Positions 55,390-64,000 of a stretch of 64,000 bases of DNA are shown here, piece after piece. The translations under genes and the position numbers were made by a program. The stretch is from Diphasiastrum complanatum (lineage: Eukaryota; Streptophyta; Lycopodiopsida; Lycopodiales; Lycopodiaceae): the NCBI GenBank assembly GCA_029204225.1, contig CM055109.1, forward strand, positions 17,477,590-17,541,589, written 5' to 3'. How positions within the stretch are numbered: position 1 is the first letter of the stretch; each line of letters opens with the position of its first letter. The notes under the pieces are model-generated. The model ran no database searches, was not told the DNA's origin, and saw only the letters and a list, made by a program, of their open reading frames with translations.

Positions 55390-56286
55390 ATGTCTTCATC
55401 AGGTTCACATTTCTTGGAGCACAGTGAGAGATTAACATCTTCCAATTATGCAATGTGGAAGATCAGAATGGAATCATTATTGATTCTACAAGATGTAATG
55501 GATATTGTGAGTGGAGCTGAAGAAGAACCTGCTGCACCTAATGAAGTTGCAACATTTCACAAAAGAACAAGAATTGCCCTTCATTTCATAAAAATGAATG
55601 TAACCAATGAAATGTTAAGAGACATCAGTACATGCACCACTACCAAGGAAGCTTGGGATACTCTAAAAACAATCTATGAAATCAAGAATACTTTTAGATT
55701 GCTTACACTTAGAAACCAAATATTTCTAAGTTATCAGAGAGTAGATGAGAGTGCTTCATCATATGTCATAAGAGTTAAGGATCTTCATCAAGAGTTAGCT
55801 GGTATTGGTGATGCTCTTAAGAACACTGAACTTGTTCAAGTAGTCCTTAATGGACTTAGAGATGAGTATGACAATAGTGTGCATACTTATGATGTCAAAG
55901 AGGATCTTCCATCCTTGGAGACACTACAAGGTGTTCTCATTGCTGAAGAAAGCAGGCAAGAGAACAAGATGTTGAGGATCAACAGACTTTCATTGAAAGA
56001 TGGCGGAGATGACAAAGCACTCTTCATTAGAGACAAGTCAAGTGGCAAGGGCTAATGACCACAACACTTCAAGAAGGACAAAACCAAGGAAGGTAGTGAG
56101 GATCAGTCCTCACAAGCTGCAACATCCAGGTTTAAGAAAAAGCTGTCAAAGATCACGTGTTTTTTCTATGGCAAGAAAGGACACTATGCATCAAACTGTT
56201 TCAAGAAGAAGAACCAATCTAAGCAAGCTAACCTTACTAATGAGGATGAGTGTGAGGGTGTTGAGAGTGAAAGAGAGGATTCATTA
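55390..56286 (+). pseudogene. Copia gag, stop before the zinc knuckle
   Basis: ATG 55390 opens a 221-codon frame: SSNYAMWKIRMESLLILQDV, VTNEMLRDISTCTTTKEAWD, SASSYVIRVKDLHQELAGIG and VLNGLRDEYDNS, the UBN2 Gag core that packages the RNA. A stop at 56053-56055 is followed in frame by the knuckle region. There CFFYGKKGHYASNC (56158-56199) has the second Cys replaced by Tyr, which should abolish zinc binding. In an intact element this would continue into protease without a break. Confidence 0.9.
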
Positions 56287-57240
56287 ATGATGTTTATTTT
56301 TTCATCTTTTCCTTTTAAGAATGAAGAAGCTTGGTGCATAGATAGTGGGGCTAGTTCCCATATGTCTAGTTCTATAAATTCTTTCACTAGTCTCATGCCA
56401 TATCTAGGTGCAAAAAGATCAATCTATACTGCTAATGATGTAGAGTGTAGGATTGAAGGAATAGGTAGTATTCCACTGCATGCATCATCATCAAAATCTT
56501 TTTGCTTACATGATGTACTTTATGTACCTAGATTGACCAAGAATCTCATTAGTGTAGGACAGTTGTTTGATAGTGGATTGGATGTCAAGTTCCAAGTTGA
56601 CAAGTGTATAATATCAAGAGAAAATGAAGTTATTGCCAGAGGATCTAGAATTGGTAAGTTGTACAAACTAGATTCTAGGGAGAGTGCTAACATTTCAGAT
56701 ATTGCTTATGAGACCAAGGTTCTACAGAAGGATCTGTGGCATAAGAGATTGGGACATTCCATTTTCAAAGCCATGCAATCTATGGTCAAGGAAGGAAAAG
56801 TTGTTGGACTACCAAAGACACTGTCAAAGGAGCTTCTACCTTGTGAAGCTTGTGTGCTGGCAAAATCACACAGAAGGCCTTTTCCTAGATCAAGCATCAA
56901 AACAAAGCAACAATTTGAACTAGTGCACTCTTATGTTCATTTCTCATTAACTAAGAGAAAAGGAAGAGCAAATTGCTTTGTTTCCTTTGTGGATGATTAT
57001 ACAAGATATTCTTGGATCTATATGTTGTCTTCTAAAGCCATGGTCTATGATGTTTTTCTTACTTTCAAAGCTTACGTAGAAAAGCAGTTTCCTTTCAAGT
57101 TGAAAGCTTTGAGAAGTGATAGTGGAGGAGAATACACCTCCAATAAGTTTAAAGACTTTTGTGAGAGAGACAGCATTCAAAGAGAGTTTTCTTGTTCATA
57201 TACTCCTCAGCAAAATGGAGTTGTTGAGAGAAAAAAATAG
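56287..57240 (+). pseudogene. Copia protease and integrase N-terminal part
   Basis: An open 317-codon frame. The aspartic protease has an intact active site (AWCIDSGASSHMSSS), then DVLYVPRLTKNLISVGQ. The pre-integrase zinc region follows (LWHKRLGHSIF, CEACVLAKSHRRPF). The integrase core has both aspartates (SFVDDYTRYSWIYML; ALRSDSGGEYTSNKF) and the Glu in NGVVERK. It ends at a frameshift: a run of seven A at 57231-57237 is one longer than the frame needs. Confidence 0.95.
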
Positions 57241-58104
57241 AACTTTGTGTGAATGTGCAAAAGCCATTAGGCTAGAAGCTTCTCTGCCTAAAGAGTATTC
57301 GGGAGAGGCAGTTGCATGTGCAAACTATCTTTGTAATAGACTTCCCAATCTTGCAATAGGAGGAAAAACACCATTTGAGATGTTGTATAAGAAAAAGCCT
57401 AAGCAGATCATCTTAGAATTTTTGGTTGTGTATGATTTGTGCATGTGCCTCTAGAAACTAGGAAGAAGGAAGATCCTAGTGTTGTTAAAAGAATTTTTGT
57501 AGGATATGCATCCACTAAAAAAGCATACAAAGTATATCTTCCCTCTACTGACAAGAATGTTGTTAGTAGAGATGTGATCTTCCATGAAGATCATAAATTT
57601 AACCTGGATGATGCACAAGTCAAGGAGTATCATGCAAGGTCAATCATCAATCTTGATGTTGTTCAAGAGGTGGTGAGGCCGAGGCTTGAGGAGGAGCAAA
57701 TTCAAACTACCACACCAAGAAGATCTACACGAGCAAGATCTGAGCCAAGCAGGCTCACATATGATGCTGAAGGAAGGCAAGTGGAAGGTGAAACTTCCTA
57801 TCATGCACTTTTCATACCAGATGAAGAACCTAAGGATATCCAAGAAGCACTTCAATCCAAGAAGTGGGTTGAAGCAATGACCCAAGAGTTTGAAGCCTTG
57901 ATGTCAAATAACACATGGGAGCTTGTGGAGCCACCAAACAACATGCATGTGATTGGATGTAAGTGGGTACTCGAAATTAAGTATAATCATGATGGATCTA
58001 TCAATAAGTATAAAGCAAGACTTTGTGCCAAAGGCTACTCACAAATCAAAGGTCTTGATTATGAAAACAGCTTTGCACCAGTTGCAAAGATGGTAACAAT
58101 CTGA
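57241..58104 (+). pseudogene. Copia integrase C-terminal part and RT N-terminus
   Basis: After the A-run shift, coding continues with NRTLCECAKAIRLEASLPKE and ANYLCNRLPNLAIGGKTPFE, then a second shift at about 57400-57440. The frame 57439-58104 carries YASTKKAYKVYLPSTDKNVV, SRDVIFHED, the variable linker (TTTPRRSTRARSEPSRLTYD) and RT entry (WVEAMTQEFEALMSNNTWEL, HVIGCKWVLEIKYNHDGSIN, SFAPVAKMVTI). A TGA at 58102-58104 ends it inside the RT. Confidence 0.92.
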
Positions 58105-59371
58105 ATACTCATATCTCTTGCATCTTTTTACAATTGGAGTACGTTCCAGCTTGATGTTTCCAATACATTTCTCAATAGTTACCTTGAGGAGAAGATTTAC
58201 ATGGAGCAGCCTCCAGGTTTTGTGAAGAAAGGTGATGAATCAAAAGTTTGTCTTTTGTTCAAAAGTCTGTATGGACTGAAACAGACACCAAGGTCTTGGT
58301 ATTCAAAGCTCAACTCCTATCTCATATCACTGGGATTTTTTCTAAGTGAATATGACCATTCTCTGTATTATAAGTTTGTAGATAACGTTGTAATTATTCT
58401 TCTCATCTATGTAGATGATATCATTCTTTGTGGAAATAATGAGAAGCTAGTTGAAGAAACTAAGCATGCACTTGGTAGTGAGTTTATGATGCAGGACTTA
58501 GGAGTTCTTCACTATATTCTAGGCCTTGAAATAGATTTTTAAAAAGGTCATGCATTTATAAGCCAAAGTAGATATGCACATTCCATGCTCAAGAAATTCC
58601 AAATGGAAAACTGTAAAGGCACAGATACACCTATGGAGCACACTATAAAAGTTTCTATGAAAGATGATGAAAAATCCTTTGTGGACATCACTCTTTATAG
58701 GATTCTTATTGGCTCACTTATATGGTTAACAGTTACGAAGCCTGAGCTAAGCTTTTGTGTTCATAAGCTAAGTCAACACATGCAGGATCCAAAGTTATAT
58801 CATTGGAAGTTGGCTAAAAGAGTCTTGAGGTATATATCTTCTACCTTGGATTATGGATTATTCTACAAAGGAGAAGATCTAACTTTGATTGCTTTTTCAG
58901 ATTCAGATTTTGTAGGAGACAGGTTGGATAGAAAATCCACAAGTGCTTACACTATTTTTCTTGGAGGGAACTTGGTTTCTTGGCTATCATAAACAGGCAA
59001 CTATTTCCTTATCATCCTATGAAGCTAAATACAAATCTCTTACAACCACAACAGAGGAGGCTTTATGGATCAAAAGACTACTTTTGGAGCTAAAGTGTTA
59101 TGCAGATGAAGATCTTCCAATTATCAAGAATGATAACATTTATGCTCAAGCTCTTGCAAATAATCTAGTCTTCCATGCAAGGAGCAAACATATCGAAGTA
59201 GCTCATCATTTTGTAAGAGAAAAAGTCACTGGGAGAGAGATCTCACTAGAGCATGTCGAATCTTCAAATTGTGTTGCAGATCTTCTCACCAAGCCTCTAC
59301 TCAAGAATGTCTTTATCAAGATGAGGTCTAATCTTGGCCTAATTTCAAAGTCTATGTTGATAGGAACATAA
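58105..59371 (+). pseudogene. Copia RT palm and RNase H
   Basis: Continues FQLDVSNTFLNSYLEEKIYM, LYGLKQTPRSWYSKLNSYLI and the catalytic LLIYVDDIILCGNNEK (YVDD at 58408-58419). There is a stop at 58540-58542, then RNase H (FSDSDFVGDRLDRKSTSAYT), a shift near 58990, ISLSSYEAKYKSLTTTTEEA, VFHARSKHIEVAHHFVREKV and VADLLTKPLL. Catalytic D (AFSDSD) and E (YEAKY) of RNase H are present. The last frame runs to 59371, 4 bp before the purine tract. Confidence 0.92.
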
Positions 59372-59382
59372 TTTTTAAGGAG

Positions 59383-60109
59383 TGTGAGGATTAATAAAAC
59401 ATTATCTTCCTATCTTGATTTTGGGGCCATGTTCATGGTTATTTCCATTGTATTTCATGTTGTACATAAAAGGTATGTGAATTGAGCACATAACATTCTA
59501 GTATAGTCGGATTTGAGTTAGGTAGATTCAATTTTGATGACATGCAAAAGTTTAGATAGCATGCAATGTCATACTGTATGCATGCAAGCCACATGCAGTC
59601 AGTGCATGCACAACAAAGTGGTTTTTGTGATCTACACATGTCTAGGCAGTTTTATGAGTTGACATGCAGTACATGCAATATCCATGCATGCAGTTACACA
59701 TGTGAATCTCTGGTAGGTGAATTAGTTCAATTAAGTGGACTTTCCATACAACTCCACTGTAGGAATTCGAGTCTCTCTCATGTAGGGAAATCTTGGCATG
59801 TTTTGCCATGTTGTGAATAATGAGATTTTGGTGTTTTGGACTCATTATCTCTCTACCCAAGTTTTCTATCATTGATTTTCTCTCTCTACCCGAGAGCAGC
59901 CTGTTTTTTCCATACTGAGCACTTAGAATTATTTCTGACATTTATTTCTCATAGTGAGAAGTTAGATTTTTTCATCAGATGTATGCCATTGTGCTCTTGC
60001 CATAGATTTTTCAAGTATATTGTTCTCTGATCAATCTTGTGCAATTACAACACCTCATTAAGATCCTGTAGGGTGTGTGGTGAAGCTCACATGTGCTAAA
60101 AACTTCACA
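59383..60109 (+). repeat. 3' LTR of the complete copia
   Basis: Follows the polypurine tract TTTTTAAGGAG (59372-59382). Runs from TGTGAGGATT to ACTTCACA. It keeps a gatttgagttaggtagattc segment missing from the 5' LTR. Confidence 0.95.
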
Positions 60110-60114
60110 GTCTT

Positions 60115-61349
60115 GACATGTCCAAACTCTTGTTTTCACATCTTGTAGGGTGTGGATCTTGAAACTTCATAAATACATGTGTCTTTAAGTTGCGTGTTTA
60201 TAGTTTTGAAGACGTCACATTTATGCATGCCGAGTGGCAGATGATGCTCGCAAATGACAATGCCATCTTTTGATCTATGTTGTAGATGTGGTTGAGGCAA
60301 CGCGTGCTTTTCCAAAATCCCATGCATTATGGCCAACCCTTGTGAAGAATGTCCACATTGCTTGAATGTGTCGGTGTTTCCATGAAACTTGAACACAATG
60401 GAATAACGTGCCTCGGCAATTACCTGCCAAAACATTCCATGGGAGATTACCAACAGATTCTGATATGTTTTTATGCATACATCTTTACCATCCACCGTAG
60501 GTTTGAAGCGCAATTTGGGTTCCTGCAAAATATCAAACACTGCATTTGACATTTCTCGTCTATGGAAAAAACATTTGAACATCTGCAACAGATGATTATG
60601 CTTGTTAGCTCCTCGTTTTCTCCACACACCTAGTCGCAAGATTTTACATTCTTTGTAGGTGATTTGTCGAATGCACAATTTGCTACAACATGGTTGCATC
60701 AACGTTTCAATTATATTTTCTTACGACAAAACATATTCTGCCTTTTTTGGTACAACATATGCAAGCACATGTTTTCTTTTGAAACTCTGAGTAGTTCCAA
60801 AGGATGTTGGACATACTTGAGACTCTCTTTGTAGACCTTCAAAAACGTTATCTGCTTGTGACCATCTTGATCTTGTAGGATCGTTTGTAACATTATCATC
60901 ATGTAATATGGTGCTTGTGCCATCATTTTCATCGAAATTGAACTCCAAAAATCTGAATTGCGTCCGGTGGATGCATTAGCACTTGCCAAAATTGACGAAT
61001 TCGGTGTACGCTTTGTTTGACTGTTGATTTCAAAATGACATCTTTTATTTTTGTTGTTATCAATAGTCTCTCCAACATCCTCCACGCCTGTAAGAATATC
61101 CGGGTTATATGTTGATGCAAATATATTACGAGTAACCACATCATCGACATCTGGTAAGATATCTGAGTTGTACACTGATCTTGACACATTATGATGAGAA
61201 ATATCTTCGATTTATGTCAGAATATCCGAGTTGTAGGTACTTGATCTTGTTGTATTGCAGTCGGTGGATCTGTTATCGACATCTTCTACACCACTCAAAT
61301 AATCCGAATTATATACTGATCTTGTCGTCGTTTTTTGGGTGTTACCCAT
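60115..61349 (-). pseudogene. DUF7869-like protein, N-terminal part with peptide repeats
   Basis: The probable start is ATG 61349 (MGNTQKTTT). Four imperfect ~22-27-residue repeats with the core YNSDILxxVEDV follow (61130-61335), the second containing a stop. Next come a basic linker (KNKRCHFEINSQTKRTPNSS) and a Cys-containing region (MQPCCSKLCIRQITYKECKI, 60702 down). Then LRFKPTVDGKDVCIKTYQNL, GNTDTFKQCGHSSQGLAIM and VICEHHLPLGMHKCDVFK run to the copia target site. The CxxxC followed about 80 residues later by a VDGKDVC-like motif is typical of the N-terminal half of DUF7869-type proteins as I know them. Together with 52230-53907 the gene would be about 2.9 kb. Frameshifts lie near 60705 and 60740-60900. 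Confidence 0.6.
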
Positions 61350-61352
61350 TTT

Positions 61353-61746
61353 TTAACCACAAGGTTGGCCCAACATTTTTCTGACATTGCCCTTGTTTGA
61401 ACCATTAGAACAATACGTAAAGCACTCACTTAATGGTTCAGTAAACAATACATGTTTTTTTTTTTTGGAGTGCAAAGATAGTCTTGACAAACACCAAATC
61501 ATTGTTTGGTTTTGTGTATAGAATGGGTCTCCGTTATATACCATAGCATTCTCCTTCTATTGTAATTGAAGTCAATTTCATAACAACAAGTAAGTTATTT
61601 TCACTAGGATAATAGCCTTTGAACTTAGCAATGAAAACTACTACCCCTTGAAAATTCATGCAATCAACAACGTCATCAATGTTGTATAATGGACAGTTGG
61701 CAACAACGAGTTCATTCATGTTGACAATATCTGCATTATCCCACAA
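61353..61746 (-). pseudogene. Unrecognised coding-like DNA upstream of the DUF7869-like gene
   Basis: Two minus-strand frames (61746-61534 and 61544-61353) overlap and share a frameshift: NMNELVVANCPLYNIDDVVD, CMNFQGVVVFIAKFKGYYPS, then SECFTYCSNGSNKGNVRKML. They end four bases before the presumed start of the next gene. They could be another exon or ORF of the same mobile unit. I know no family. Confidence 0.3.
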
Positions 61747-61814
61747 GATTTTTTTTGCAATGACATTGATGGATACATAGTTGTAAACATTGTAAAAGAT
61801 TTCATATTCTTAAG

Positions 61815-62384
61815 ATCCAATCTACTTGAATGATCTCTGGTTAGAAAAAGAAATACACTACTACACTACCAATCTCACCAATGTAGAAATGTACACACAA
61901 ATTGAGATGCAAACACCAATAGAACTTGATCAAACTTGAATGAAATGATTATGTACTATTGTTGTCCATACAAAACCAGCAAGCTATTGTATTTCACACG
62001 CCCCAAGATAGTGCACCAATGGATAGTAGAACCCAAGAGAACCATGTATAAGCATGAAATGAGATAGAGAAGAGAGAAGATTGCTCTCTCCACGAGTTAC
62101 ATCCTTTTATAGTAGGTCCAAATCCTATTTGGCCACTTGGCTTTCCCACCAAAATGCTAACCCTACTAATTTTGGGTCTAGATTCAATGTACTCGACTAT
62201 TCAAATTGAATCTATTCAAACTCGCATTCTAACTATCCCACACTTTTAAAAAGTGTTTATTCAAATGAAATTTAGACTAATGAACTTTGAAAAGTCAACC
62301 TCTAAGTCTAAAACAAGTTTTAGCCTCAATATGCCAAATATGGAAATATTGCAAAATGTGATAAAACTAGTTTAATCTTTCACA
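61815..62384 (-). mobile_element. 3' LTR of minus-strand copia (same family as 14662-15282)
   Basis: Minus strand: purine tract GAAGAGGGAG then TGTGAAAGATT starting at 62384, and TATA box CTATAAAAGG at 62112-62103. Only a short degenerate GA stretch (62062-62080) lies where the sister LTR has an 84-bp repeat. The lower end is approximate. The LTR lacks the CACACGTGTGG block of the 14.8-kb copy. Confidence 0.75.
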
Positions 62385-62424
62385 CTCCCTCTTCAACTAG
62401 TTTTAGCATAAACTTTGATAATAC

Positions 62425-63160
62425 TCAAAATCCAAGTGAAGTCCTATGCTTTTTGAACAAGTCTTTTTCCAATGCTTTGGTGAAGATATCAGTTACACAT
62501 TCCCTTGAAGACACATGCTGAAGCTCCACCTCCTTTGCAATGACTTGCTCCCTCACAAAATGATATTGTATCTCATTATGCTTGCTCCTAGCATGAAAGA
62601 TAGGATTGGATGCCATTCTTTGGGCTGATTGATTGTCACAAAAGATGATTGGGCTCTCTGAAAAATCTATCAAGTGAAGATCCTTGATCATCCTCTTGAT
62701 CCATACCATCTCCTTTGTGCAATGTGTAAGAGCTTTGTACTCGGCCTCACTAGATGACAGTGAGATAGTGGCTTGTTTATTTGACATCCATGATATAGCT
62801 CCATCACCTATGAAAATACAATAAGCACTAATGGATTTCCTATCCATTACATCTCCAACATAGTCCGAATATGAAAATCCAAAAACATTAGATGATGTTC
62901 CCTCATACAATATGCAAAAATCTCGTGTTCCAATGATGTACCTCAAAACTCGCTTTCCTAGCTTCCAATGCTCCTCATAAGGATCTTGCATGAATTGACT
63001 CAATCTTCCAACACAATAGCTTAGATCAAGTCTAGTAATGGCTAGATAGATGAGTGAACCAACTAGCTTCCTATAGAGAGTAATGTTCTCGAAGGATCTT
63101 TCATTACCTCTCATAGTTAGCTTTACATTAGACTCCATAGGTGTATCAATAACCATGTTC
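62425..63160 (-). pseudogene. Copia RNase H with RT C-terminus; RT palm deleted
   Basis: An open 243-codon frame covers SLIYLAITRLDLSYCVGRLS, WKLGKRVLRYIIGTRDF, FSYSDYVGDVMDRKSISAYC, ISLSSSEAEYKALTHCTKEM, NPIFHARSKHNEIQYHFVRE and CVTDIFTKALEKDLFKKHRT. The first catalytic Asp of RNase H reads FSYSDY in place of FSDSDY, so that residue is changed. The start of the frame abuts the RT entry (63.15 kb) with no RT palm between; the YVDD box is missing. Confidence 0.88.
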
Positions 63161-64000
63161 CATTCTTCATAAGAGCTTGATACTCAAGATCCATTGCTTG
63201 GATCCACTCCTCTTCTTTCCTTGCTTGATCTACACTTGTAGGCTCATCCAAAGATGTTAGGAAAGCAACATAATTTCTAGAAACTACTTGCTTACCCTTT
63301 TGATCATATGTGAGCCTTGAAGGTACTTGTCTTTCTCTTGATGTTCTCATTGGCTTTTGACTTGATGAAGGTCCATCATCACCACCATCCAAAGTAGGAT
63401 CCTTCTCATCAACATCAAGAATGTTAGATCCATCGACTCTACCATCAATCATGCTTGAAGACACCTTTGGAATGTTCCCCTCATAAAAAATGACATCTCT
63501 ACCAACAATCACTTTGTTAGTAGAAGGAATGTATACCTTATAGGCTTTACTCACCTCACTATATCCAACAAAATACCTCTTCTTGAAGATGGATCCTCCT
63601 TGGTTCTATCATCAAGAGTAATGTTGACATAGCATGTGCATCCAAAGGTTCTTAGAAATTTGGCACTCGGCCTCCTCTTGAATAGCATCTCAAAAGGTGT
63701 CCTTCCATCCAAAATAGCACTCGGCCACCTATTGCACAAGAAATTGGCACACAACAAAGCTTGATCCCAAAATGGTTTGTCAATATTAGCACTTAAACTC
63801 ATAGCTTTAGCACTTTCACATAAAGTCCTATTCTTCCTTTCAGCCACTCCATTTGTTGTGGGGTCCTTAATGTTGTATACTCCCTCTTGATCCCATGCTC
63901 ATCACAAAAGGCCTTGAACTTGTTAGATATGTACTCACCACCATTGTCACCTCTCAAGCACTTGATCTTTGTGAAAAATTGGTTCTCCCTTGCATTCTTG
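63123..64000 (-). pseudogene. Copia integrase C-terminal part and RT entry, continues past the window
   Basis: Reading down: the core end with GGEY (near 63940), MAERKNRTLCESAKAMSLSA, DQALLCANFLCNRWPSAILD, LRTFGCTCYVNITLDDRTKE, SSRRGIL, then a frameshift near 63555 and KVYIPSTNKVIVGRDVIFYE, SREROVPS-like linker and EEWIQAMDLEYQALMKNGTW. The RT entry ends at a deletion junction near 63150. Sequence is very close to 15643-16845, so both copies belong to one family, but their deletion endpoints differ. Confidence 0.87.

Larger units (their letters stand above)
53908..60109 (+). mobile_element. Complete Ty1/copia element, 6202 bp
   Basis: The element has two LTRs (709 and 727 bp), a tRNA-Met PBS, gag, protease, integrase, RT and RNase H in copia order, a polypurine tract and a perfect 5-bp target duplication. 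It is the best preserved element of the window, disabled by about six stops or frameshifts. The LTRs are very similar; the 5' LTR has lost a ~20-bp segment that the 3' LTR and the solo LTR at 21.4 kb keep. It inserted in the opposite orientation into a DUF7869-like gene. The moderate decay suggests a fairly recent insertion compared with the rest. Confidence 0.95.

Overview
The window looks like plant nuclear DNA, most likely from an angiosperm. It is an intergenic, repeat-rich stretch made almost entirely of degenerate transposable elements. The evidence is the mix of Ty1/copia and Ty3/gypsy retrotransposons with plant-type primer binding sites (initiator tRNA-Met type, plus one that fits tRNA-Asp), LTRs with TATA boxes followed by CT tracts, two hAT-type elements with 8-bp target duplications, and low-GC flanks. 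I cannot name the species. No rRNA, tRNA, CRISPR or prokaryotic operon structure was seen.  Layout. 1-9.7 kb: anonymous DNA; an 826-bp hAT-type element (1349-2174); a minus-strand copia with reverse transcriptase (RT) deleted (3.07-5.6 kb); a plus-strand copia tail whose LTR carries a second hAT-type element (6148-7260); and the one likely host gene segment (minus, 8786-9502, ending at a splice donor). 10-19 kb: four copia fragments, two per strand, nested in each other. 19.2-35.7 kb: a 16.5-kb nested complex with a CTACT target duplication, inserted into the RT of a plus-strand copia that resumes at 35.69 kb. It contains a degenerate gypsy gag-pol (23.97-28.65 kb, minus) with a hairpin-repeat leader, a tRNA-Asp-type PBS and an LTR, a solo copia LTR, an unrecognised coiled-coil ORF, and remarkable simple-sequence arrays (poly-C/poly-G minisatellite, TA tract, G-rich GGGCCAAG array). 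36.6-39.5 kb: anonymous DNA with a recurring TCGACCGAG motif. 39.5-48.5 kb: a minus-strand copia split by a complete 6918-bp chromovirus-like gypsy element (40436-47353, CTTTG target duplication). 48.5-52 kb: copia pieces and a second coiled-coil ORF carrying an embedded, still open copia integrase fragment. 52.2-61.3 kb: a minus-strand gene resembling the DUF7869 family, with a GHTHEDIDQ motif, split by a complete 6202-bp copia element (53908-60109, GTCTT target duplication). 61.8-64 kb: another minus-strand copia of the same family as the one at 14.7-16.9 kb.  How it fits together. The parts do not form a pathway; the relations are insertion histories. Three nestings are supported by target-site duplications plus reading frames that resume on the far side. 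Nearly all retroelement ORFs carry stops, frameshifts, catalytic-site changes or internal deletions. At least three copia copies have lost the RT core, so most elements could move only in trans if at all. The most unusual items are the split DUF7869-like gene with an N-terminal peptide repeat, the unrecognised coiled-coil ORF seen in two diverged copies, the hairpin-repeat leader of the gypsy element, and the poly-C minisatellite. Boundaries marked approximate could not be fixed by eye.
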